A DNA stretch of 11,517 bases from an uncultured Clostridia bacterium (lineage in GTDB: Bacteria > Bacillota > Clostridia > Oscillospirales > Acutalibacteraceae), in NCBI GenBank assembly GCA_945926705.1, contig CAMEMA010000021.1, forward strand, positions 1-11,517. The letters are read 5' to 3'. The position numbers were made by a program, and so were the translations under genes. Under the pieces are notes generated by a model. That model ran no database searches. It was not told the DNA's origin and was given only the letters and a program-made list of their open reading frames with translations. This document shows, piece by piece, positions 6,654-11,517 of the stretch (the first letter of the stretch is position 1; each line of letters begins with the position of its first letter).

Positions 6654-6818
6654 TTCTAATATCCATGTTTGTAACCATATTGGCGGAACTCTATATCCGT
6701 TCTCCCAATTTTCATAAGTTCTAAGTGGTACACCTAATTGTTTGGATATTTCGGCAATCGTGAAACCTTTTTCTTTCCGAATTTCTTTCAATTTTGAAAA
6801 ATCGTTTAACATGAACAT
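6636..6818 (-). CDS. Small helix-turn-helix (Xre/Cro-like) regulator
   Basis: A 60-residue protein made almost only of a Cro/C1-type HTH domain. KLKEIRKEKGFTIAEISKQLGV gives helices 1 and 2, and PLRTYENWENGYRVPP gives the recognition helix and following turn. The C-terminus WLQTWILEKIRDL may help dimerise. It is the last gene of the leftward unit. It could bind the terminal dyads or the operator-like dyad at 7681-7695; this is not shown. The start is uncertain: ATG 6818 lies 3 nt from GAGGTG, while the in-frame ATG 6812 (MLNDFSK) has a 9-nt spacing and may be the true one (58 aa). It is too small for a lysogeny-type CI, and no integrase is present. Confidence 0.8.
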   Translation of the reverse strand: MFMLNDFSKLKEIRKEKGFTIAEISKQLGVPLRTYENWENGYRVPPIWLQTWILEKIRDL

Positions 6819-6841
6819 CTACACCTCACTTTCTTATATGA

Positions 6842-6870
6842 TGTATATTTCTTTCCATTTCTTTTGTAAA
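6842..6870 (-). promoter_or_regulatory. Possible weak promoter for the HTH gene
   Basis: On the minus strand, TTTACA (6865-6870) and TATACA (6842-6847) are 17 bp apart in the gap before the HTH gene. The -10 box matches only four of six consensus bases. The HTH gene may also be read from the promoter at 7676-7704. Confidence 0.3.
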
Positions 6871-6893
6871 GTTGTAGAATATATCATTCTTCA

Positions 6894-7334
6894 TCAACTC
6901 CAATCCAATTTTTGACCGCAATCAGAACAATACTCGCAACCCCAATCGTTTATGTCATACTCAAAGTCGTGACCGCATATAGGACATTTGGCATAATCGT
7001 ATACCAATTCTCCGTTTGAATATCCTTCTGCTTCATATTGCGGCTTTTTCGGTATCTGCTTTTCAAGTGCTTCTTTCACTTTTGAAAAATCACTCCAATC
7101 TAATTTCTGCCCGCAATTATCGCAATAATTCAAACGATAATCTAACATATCATCACCGCAATCTGTTTCTGCATTTGCACCGCAGTTAGGGCATAGGTAT
7201 GTATTTTTGTCCTCTAATACTTTCTTTGGTATTTGCTTTTCAAGTGCTTGTATTGACTTTTCTTTAGCAAGTATTGATAAACTTCCATGTGTTTCAATCA
7301 TACTCAATAAAATAATTGCTTTTTTATATGTCAT
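6894..7334 (-). CDS. Double zinc-ribbon protein of unknown function
   Basis: A protein of about 146 residues with a short helical N-terminus (MTYKKAIILLSMIETHG) and two similar modules. Each has the form ALEKQIPKK, a spacer, CPxCG, then CxxCGQKLDW. This gives four cysteine pairs and suggests two bound zinc ions. Proteins with the ALEKQIPKKP and CGQKLDW signature are common accessory genes in Clostridia and their phages, without known function; host-takeover or transcription-binding roles are guesses. The two modules are still alike in DNA (7051-7072 against 7228-7249, 21 of 22 bases), pointing to duplication within the gene. ATG 7334 is chosen because GAGTGAT precedes it as in the polymerase gene; GTG 7346 is an alternative. 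Confidence 0.7.
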   Translation of the reverse strand: MTYKKAIILLSMIETHGSLSILAKEKSIQALEKQIPKKVLEDKNTYLCPNCGANAETDCGDDMLDYRLNYCDNCGQKLDWSDFSKVKEALEKQIPKKPQYEAEGYSNGELVYDYAKCPICGHDFEYDINDWGCEYCSDCGQKLDWS

Positions 7335-7383
7335 ATAATCACTCACTTTCTCCCCGTCATGCCGGTAGGGCAGCTATGTTATA

Positions 7384-7626
7384 TTAAATTATAAATAAAT
7401 CAACTCGACTATTACAAAAGGTTGATATTTCCCCGTCCTCTAAAGTAATTACTAAATACTCGTTATATTCATCTCTGCTGTTTGAGTCTGTCTCATTACC
7501 TATCTCCGTCGCTCTTTCTCCTGTTACAACTTCAAAACATTTAATATGCTTATACTCAACCTCTGCAACCTTTTCAGTTTCCATATTGTACTTAACACCA
7601 TTGTAAATTTTAACTGTAACATTCAT
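7384..7626 (-). CDS. Hypothetical small protein, 80 aa
   Basis: Not recognised. The 80 residues alternate in a beta-strand pattern (MNVTVKIYNGVKYN, KVAEVEYKHIKCFEV, YLVITLEDGEIST, VDLFII), with a polar, acidic linker in the middle (about residues 39-53). There is no membrane segment or catalytic motif. It is the first gene behind the promoter at 7676-7704 and its structured leader, so it is probably well expressed and early. ATG 7626 is chosen because AAAGGTGG (7632-7639) lies 5 nt upstream; a GTG at 7635 would overlap that site. A small regulator, an anti-host protein, or a diverged replication accessory protein are all possible. Confidence 0.6.
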   Translation of the reverse strand: MNVTVKIYNGVKYNMETEKVAEVEYKHIKCFEVVTGERATEIGNETDSNSRDEYNEYLVITLEDGEISTFCNSRVDLFII

Positions 7627-7633
7627 AATAACC

Positions 7634-7664
7634 ACCTTTCACTCTTTTGAGTGCCTTTCTTTAT
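7634..7664 (-). promoter_or_regulatory. Leader element, copy 2: AAAGAAAGG, hairpin, AAAGGTGG site
   Basis: Read on the minus strand, AAAGAAAGG is followed by the hairpin CACTC-AAAA-GAGTG (7640-7653) and AAAGGTGG (7632-7639), just before the ATG at 7626. It aligns with copy 1 at 116-146 over the whole stretch and somewhat further upstream (ATTATCAAATAAAG against ATTACAAATAATAAAAG). The fourth stem pair differs (T-A here, G-C there) but pairing is retained. Confidence 0.5.
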
Positions 7665-7675
7665 TTGATAATACC

Positions 7676-7704
7676 ATTTTACACCCATTGAGTGTATAAG
7701 TCAA
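7676..7704 (-). promoter_or_regulatory. Promoter for the leftward accessory genes, with embedded dyad
   Basis: On the minus strand TTGACT (7699-7704) and TAAAAT (7676-7681) are exactly 17 bp apart. The spacer overlaps a 15-bp imperfect dyad, ACACCCATTGAGTGT (7681-7695), with six of seven pairs matching, a plausible operator. It would drive the 80-aa gene, the zinc-ribbon gene and the HTH gene, ending at the palindrome 6624-6653. Confidence 0.65.
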
Positions 7705-7712
7705 CAACTTTT

Positions 7713-8894
7713 TCAAATTTTTTTACTTGTTTGGATATAATTATTCACTTGGCTTCCAATCGTGTTATTTTGGTAGTAAAACTTGTTTTGATTGTAAAGT
7801 GTAAAAATATGTTTGTCCATTTTTGTGTGACCAAATAAAAATCTATGACGTCTATCTTCTATCATGTATTCGTTTGTATAAATGATACTATCATCATATA
7901 GCCTGGTTGCTTTATGCGCGTATATATAAATTCCTAGTTCGTCACATTGTCTCATTTCTAAGTTAATCAGACGGTTTGAATATTTGATATAATGCCGTCT
8001 ATCTAAAATTATGTCGTTAGTCCTTTTATCAGGTAAATGCGGATAGTTAACGTGTGCCCAATCCGTACCTGTAATAGAAGATATTTGAGGATTTTTGAAA
8101 CCATAAAATAGACTATTCTGTATCTTCTGTTTTTTCTGTAACTTATCATCATTGTTTAGAATTGCGATATAAATAGGTGTACCTTTCTCCGTTGTAACCT
8201 TTATATCTTCACCCAGTTCTAAAGTATGGATTTCCTCATAAATTTCCAATTCATTAAAATATTCGCTTTCTCTATCTATCGTATTCGCTAACATGAATAT
8301 GATAGGACTTATTCTATCACGTTGGATTGTTTTGAATAAATCGAGAAACCTTACAAATTCGTTTGGGTAATAATACTTACCTATGAACTCATCAAATATG
8401 ATAAAATCTCCATTCGGGGCATTGTAAGAAGATTTATACTTTTCTGCCATATCAATAGAAAGCATTTTCATAATTTCCTCACTCTGTTCTATCACTTCCC
8501 CTTTATCGTCTACTTTTGTATAATACCATGAACCCCAATGTAACTTGATAGAATTGTATTTTCCGTCAGTTAGTTTTTCGATATAACCGTTCTGCTGAAT
8601 AACAGAGAATAAACTTCCTGCTTTACTAGGTGTAACCATATCATGTGACGAGCGGATATATTGCAGGACTGTTCCATATAACTTATTAAAAATCAATCCT
8701 AATAATAAGATATTCGTTGTTTTTCCTTTACTTCTGGGACTTAATAACACATTGAATTTCGACCATTCCATGGGTATAGTTAAAGGATTGTATACATCTT
8801 TCGGAATTTTTAGTCTCTTAAATTCTTTTCGTATTAACGAAAAATCATATTTTATTCCCTTCTTTTTGTCATTTTCATGATATTCGATTTTCAT
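7713..8894 (-). CDS. DNA packaging (encapsidation) ATPase, phi29 gp16-like
   Basis: A 393-residue ATPase expected to drive genome entry into the prohead; phi29 gp16 is 332 residues. From the ATG, a Walker A-like loop SPRSKGKTT sits at about residues 52-60, with Ser in place of the usual first Gly. Walker B with catalytic Glu is GDFIIFDEF at about 162-170. IIFMLANT near 198-205 fits the following strand with a polar sensor. The C-terminal 170 residues are basic and aromatic-rich, suited to nucleic-acid contact. ATG 8894 is chosen because AAGGAAA (8904-8910) lies 9 nt upstream; GTG 8903 is an alternative. It overlaps the polymerase gene by 20 nt and is cotranscribed with it, unlike phi29, where gene 16 closes the late operon on the other strand. 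Confidence 0.85.
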   Translation of the reverse strand: MKIEYHENDKKKGIKYDFSLIRKEFKRLKIPKDVYNPLTIPMEWSKFNVLLSPRSKGKTTNILLLGLIFNKLYGTVLQYIRSSHDMVTPSKAGSLFSVIQQNGYIEKLTDGKYNSIKLHWGSWYYTKVDDKGEVIEQSEEIMKMLSIDMAEKYKSSYNAPNGDFIIFDEFIGKYYYPNEFVRFLDLFKTIQRDRISPIIFMLANTIDRESEYFNELEIYEEIHTLELGEDIKVTTEKGTPIYIAILNNDDKLQKKQKIQNSLFYGFKNPQISSITGTDWAHVNYPHLPDKRTNDIILDRRHYIKYSNRLINLEMRQCDELGIYIYAHKATRLYDDSIIYTNEYMIEDRRHRFLFGHTKMDKHIFTLYNQNKFYYQNNTIGSQVNNYIQTSKKI

Positions 8895-10818
8895 ACTTAC
8901 CACTTTCCTTTCTTAATATATTTACTAGTGTTACATAGTCTTTTGTTAATCGTAATGTGAACGGAATTTCAGTAATGGAACAAGATGTTTCACTTTCCAT
9001 TAGTTCCGTGTTACCATATTCGTCCGTGATATATTCGCTTGTGTATTCGTCATGATATTTCATTGTAGTCTTGCCGCTAATTAAAGCCGACAGAATAACA
9101 TTGTCATGAAATTCCACAAAAGGATCTGCTTGTCTGCTGATACAGTAATCAACAAACTTATCTTTTTTCATTCCGGAAACCGTTGTTTTAATCTTTCCAT
9201 TTCTTTCATAAATATATCTTTTTGCTCCGAGCGTTTTGAACTTGGTACACACTCCCTCATTTTCCCACGTTCCTAATTTGATACATTCTTTCGGTAAATG
9301 CTTTTTGTTGTAATCTATAACTTTATTATTATAAGTATCAAAAATGTGTTTATGTTTCTCATAATTCAGTAAATAAATACTATCTGTATCGCAATACACA
9401 ACATCATTTCCTATTTGATTGATAAATCGCATTAAAGTGTGCCTTGCGTGGCTTGTTACATATATGCCCCATAAGGGAGAAAGAAACGCTTTTCTACGTT
9501 CTTTCCTATAATTGAATTGATAATCACTATCTATCACAATATCGCCTTCCTTTACTGTATATTCTTCTGTAGCCATTTTTGTTAACATCATACCATAACC
9601 GGAATTAGGCTTTTGTTTTGCTAACATATATTCACTAGTTCCTTTTTCAAGTTTTTCTTTTTCAATAAATCCTTGTAATACAGGTTCTAAGATATATTCC
9701 GGTAACATGATACGTTTATAACATTCAGCATATATCACTTCTATTTTATCATAGTCATAGGTATCAATGATATATTCTAAGTCTAATTCCGTAACCATTA
9801 TTTCAATGAAATCTGCCGACCATATCTTTCCATTGTCCTTTTTTACGTTGTCAAAATTGATACATTTATGAAATGATATAGGACTTATTGGGGAAGAATT
9901 TTTAATTTTTATGTTATGTATTCGTATATAAGATATAACACATTTTTCTTTTCCTACTTGTAATATAGTTTCTAAGTCATTCTTTATCTTAATCGGTTTT
10001 CCAGTAGGATAGTATTTTGTTGCCATTTGAAACGGATAATCACTTTTCAAATCCAATCCGGTTACATCTTCTAAAATAATACCAGTCTTTCGTGGATTTG
10101 CATGTGTTATTCCCCCGGATAAAAGCCATGTAGTATATGTATTATACTTTCCATAGGATAAAGGAAATGAGTGTTGCATTTCTTCTATTATAGGAGAGAA
10201 ATGAGCTTGCTTTGAATATTCCTTTACCTCATGTCTTAATATTCCTGTTTTCGTTAGAGGACAGTAACCTTCTGGAATGATATATAAATCTGCTATTTTA
10301 TGAGCAAATGCCCCAAGAATTTCTACATCATGCTTGACATAGGTTAATTCTTTTTCAGTAAGTGGCGTTTGTGAATTTCTTTTAATGGAATAGTCCAAAT
10401 CACCTACCATTTTTTCGACCGGTAAATCATATAATGATACTGTTTTAGCAAGTGAACATCCGGATATTGCCATGCTATCCCTAAACTCAAGCCAATCATC
10501 TATGACACATTTTAATATTTCACGTTTTGATTTTGCAAATATTTCAGTTATATTAAATTTTTTTCGTATAAATTGAAATTCATAGGAAAGATTGTGAACC
10601 CATACGAAAAAGCGTTGATTTTTACCAATCTTATATATTTTTTTAATGGATTGTATGAATGAATAAAACTCTTCCCACGTTCTGCCGGTTTTCGTCATTC
10701 CGTTAATATGAAATGCCCATATATACATATATGAGCCTTTTTCGCCTTTGGTCGTTTCTATGTCAAAACCGGAAAACTCATATATGTATTCTTTTTTATT
10801 TTCGGTAAATGTAAGCAT
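8875..10818 (-). CDS. Protein-primed family B DNA polymerase (phi29 gp2-like)
   Basis: A 647-residue replicative polymerase with 3'-5' exonuclease; phi29 polymerase is 572. Exonuclease motifs: I, FDIET (Asp19, Glu21); II, VHNLSYEFQF (Asn76, Glu80, where phi29 has Asp66); III, YVKHD (Tyr160, Asp164). Polymerase motifs: A, LDLKSDYP (Asp256, Ser259, Tyr261, with Asp260 where phi29 has Leu); B, KQKPNSGYG (Lys401/Lys403, Asn405, Gly409); C, YCDTDS (Asp477, Asp479); then KRY (Lys533, Tyr535), the KxY motif that binds the primer end. The segment about 265-400 should hold the TPR1 and TPR2 insertions of protein-primed enzymes, which allow priming by terminal protein and strand displacement. GGAGTGAT precedes the ATG. 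It begins 4 nt after the terminal protein candidate. Confidence 0.95.
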   Translation of the reverse strand: MLTFTENKKEYIYEFSGFDIETTKGEKGSYMYIWAFHINGMTKTGRTWEEFYSFIQSIKKIYKIGKNQRFFVWVHNLSYEFQFIRKKFNITEIFAKSKREILKCVIDDWLEFRDSMAISGCSLAKTVSLYDLPVEKMVGDLDYSIKRNSQTPLTEKELTYVKHDVEILGAFAHKIADLYIIPEGYCPLTKTGILRHEVKEYSKQAHFSPIIEEMQHSFPLSYGKYNTYTTWLLSGGITHANPRKTGIILEDVTGLDLKSDYPFQMATKYYPTGKPIKIKNDLETILQVGKEKCVISYIRIHNIKIKNSSPISPISFHKCINFDNVKKDNGKIWSADFIEIMVTELDLEYIIDTYDYDKIEVIYAECYKRIMLPEYILEPVLQGFIEKEKLEKGTSEYMLAKQKPNSGYGMMLTKMATEEYTVKEGDIVIDSDYQFNYRKERRKAFLSPLWGIYVTSHARHTLMRFINQIGNDVVYCDTDSIYLLNYEKHKHIFDTYNNKVIDYNKKHLPKECIKLGTWENEGVCTKFKTLGAKRYIYERNGKIKTTVSGMKKDKFVDYCISRQADPFVEFHDNVILSALISGKTTMKYHDEYTSEYITDEYGNTELMESETSCSITEIPFTLRLTKDYVTLVNILRKESGKYENRIS

Positions 10819-10822
10819 GAAA

Positions 10823-11311
10823 TCACTCCATAAATGTTATATTTCTATTTGATGTCGATTTGTTTTTGTCTATATAGTCTACCATTTCAAATATATCCGA
10901 ATATGTTAATTTTCCACTTTCAAATAACTTATCCCCGTATTTATCTAATAAAGAATTATAATACCGGCTAATATATTCACTAAACTTATTTTTATAATTA
11001 GGTAGCATTGAAGAATATTCTTTCAATTCATCATCAGATAAATCACCGAAATTTTCTTTCAATTCTTCCTTGTGGGTTGTTATATAAAATTCTCCCTTTG
11101 AATATTTCATTATGCGGTTTATGTCATACTTGTCATAATATTTTGTGGATTGAGATAAATATCCGCTATCGGTTGTTTGGTAAGGTAATAAGAAGTTTTC
11201 TATTTCTTCTGCTAGTCCTTCCCAACCTTTAGACCGGGCGTCTCTTAATTGAGTATTGAGCCTCTTTACCGCCGAATTGAAACGAGCCTTTTCTACTTTT
11301 CCTAGTTTCAT
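10823..11311 (-). CDS. Putative terminal protein (phi29 gp3-like)
   Basis: A 162-residue, lysine- and tyrosine-rich, mostly helical protein encoded directly upstream of the polymerase, the position of phi29 gene 3 before gene 2. The N-terminus (KVEKARFNSAVKRLNTQLRDA) resembles the start of phi29 terminal protein (KAEYARLVKNTKAKIARTK). The C-terminal LTYSDIFEMVDYIDKN recalls its ISFEEF region. If correct, it carries the hydroxyl residue to which the first nucleotide is joined and stays bound to the 5' ends. It is much shorter than the 266-residue phi29 protein. The priming residue cannot be picked from sequence alone; C-terminal Ser and Thr residues (KSTSNRN) and several Tyr are candidates. 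AAGGGGG precedes the ATG by 7 nt. Confidence 0.6.
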   Translation of the reverse strand: MKLGKVEKARFNSAVKRLNTQLRDARSKGWEGLAEEIENFLLPYQTTDSGYLSQSTKYYDKYDINRIMKYSKGEFYITTHKEELKENFGDLSDDELKEYSSMLPNYKNKFSEYISRYYNSLLDKYGDKLFESGKLTYSDIFEMVDYIDKNKSTSNRNITFME

Positions 11312-11318
11312 TGAAAAA

Positions 11319-11326
11319 CCCCCTTT
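11319..11326 (-). promoter_or_regulatory. Strong ribosome-binding site of the terminal protein gene
   Basis: AAAGGGGG on the minus strand lies 7 nt before the ATG at 11311. The predicted mRNA leader is only about 25 nt and lacks the hairpin leader found in front of the other two transcription units. Confidence 0.6.
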
Positions 11327-11340
11327 GAGTGATATATGTT

Positions 11341-11369
11341 ATTTTAGCATTTATTGACGAATTTTACAA
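11341..11369 (-). promoter_or_regulatory. Sigma70-type leftward promoter for the replication and packaging genes
   Basis: On the minus strand TTGTAA (11364-11369) and TAAAAT (11341-11346) are 17 bp apart. TGC directly before TAAAAT gives an extended -10 element. It reads into the terminal protein candidate, the polymerase and the ATPase. The dyad at 11380-11396 lies 10 bp upstream of the -35 box, the mirror image of the left end. Confidence 0.65.
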
Positions 11370-11377
11370 TAAAATTC

Positions 11378-11415
11378 ATTTGTGCAAATTGCACAAATAT
11401 TTTTCCGATCCGGGT
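11378..11415. repeat. Right copy of the inverted terminal repeat (matching part)
   Basis: This stretch is the exact reverse complement of 1-38. Outside it another 102 nt (11416-11517) reach the end of the window and have no counterpart at the left edge of this record. If the repeat extends to the terminus, its full length would be about 140 bp. Confidence 0.9.
11380..11396. promoter_or_regulatory. Terminal dyad, copy inside the repeat
   Basis: TTGTGCAA-A-TTGCACAA is a perfect 17-bp dyad and the counterpart of 20-36. It lies next to the leftward promoter. Confidence 0.6.
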
Positions 11416-11424
11416 AGGTGTATT

Positions 11425-11441
11425 TTGTGCATATTGCACAA
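11425..11441. promoter_or_regulatory. Terminal dyad, second copy (TAT centre)
   Basis: TTGTGCA-TAT-TGCACAA is the same dyad with 7-bp arms and a 3-nt centre. It is 45 bp from the previous copy. Confidence 0.55.
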
Positions 11442-11455
11442 TGGCTTGTGGTCTT

Positions 11456-11472
11456 TTGTGCAAATTGCACAA
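11456..11472. promoter_or_regulatory. Terminal dyad, third copy, plus an outer half site
   Basis: TTGTGCAA-A-TTGCACAA is repeated 31 bp from the second copy. A further half site TTGTGCAA follows at 11488-11495, 32 bp on, without its partner arm. Spacings of 31 and 32 bp are about three helical turns, placing these sites on one face of the DNA. Confidence 0.55.
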
Positions 11473-11511
11473 AAAAATGATGAAATTTTGTGCAATATTT
11501 ACTATATAATC

Positions 11512-11517
11512 TACTTT
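11512..11517. other. Genome terminus with phi29-type end hexamer AAAGTA
   Basis: The plus strand ends in TACTTT, so the complementary 5' end reads AAAGTA. This is the terminal hexamer of phi29 DNA, where terminal-protein priming starts opposite the second of three terminal Ts and then slides back. Finding it exactly at the window edge of a genome with a phi29-type polymerase marks this as a true replication origin and physical end. Confidence 0.85.

Noticed and set aside
11008..11232. Plus-strand open frame of 74 codons opposite the terminal protein candidate.
   Set aside because: It lies antisense to a gene with a good start site and operon position, and looks like a compositional shadow.
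1..11517. Possibility of a Mycoplasma phage (genome size like phage P1) using TGA for tryptophan.
   Set aside because: TGA ends several genes cleanly and tryptophans are encoded by TGG. A cell-wall endolysin also makes a wall-less host unlikely.
1..11517. tRNA genes, CRISPR arrays, insertion sequences or integrase.
   Set aside because: No cloverleaf, regular spaced repeats, transposase or recombinase was seen; the repeated elements are terminal dyads and leaders.

Overview
The window is almost certainly a near-complete genome of a very small phi29-like (Picovirinae-type) podovirus. It has a protein-primed family B DNA polymerase, a candidate terminal protein, a gp16-like packaging ATPase, and a gp8/gp10/gp11/gp9-like set of capsid, portal, lower collar and tail knob. 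It is AT-rich and uses purine-rich Shine-Dalgarno sites and the standard genetic code: TGA is used as a stop and tryptophan is TGG. The style of the endolysin and of the zinc-ribbon protein resembles Clostridia-associated gut phages, so a Firmicutes host is inferred but not proven.

Layout. Positions 1-152 hold part of an inverted terminal repeat, a sigma70-type promoter and a structured leader. Positions 153-6619 are one rightward block: an SSB-like protein, a holin-like protein, an endolysin, the major capsid protein, a terminator-like hairpin, the portal, the lower collar, and a tail knob split over two overlapping genes. A perfect 30-bp palindrome (6624-6653) is a bidirectional terminator where the two transcription units converge. 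Positions 6636-11311 are all leftward. Read in transcription order they are terminal protein candidate, DNA polymerase and packaging ATPase, then a second promoter with a related leader, then a small unknown protein, a double zinc-ribbon protein and a small HTH regulator. Positions 11312-11517 hold the leftward promoter and the right terminus.

Ends. Positions 1-38 are the exact reverse complement of 11378-11415. The right side runs 102 nt further and ends, read inward, in 5'-AAAGTA, the same hexamer that ends phi29 DNA. The right end therefore looks like the true genome terminus. The left end of this record most likely lacks about 102 nt of a roughly 140-bp terminal repeat. The terminal region carries several copies of a TTGTGCAA/TTGCACAA dyad, a candidate site for replication and for control of the two inward-facing promoters.

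How it works together (inference). Terminal protein and polymerase would start replication at both ends. The SSB-like protein would coat displaced strands. Capsid, portal, collar and knob build the virion, the ATPase packages DNA, and holin plus endolysin release progeny. I could not find a scaffold (gp7), appendage (gp12), gp6-like protein or pRNA. That makes this a strongly reduced phi29-type genome, close in size to Mycoplasma phage P1.
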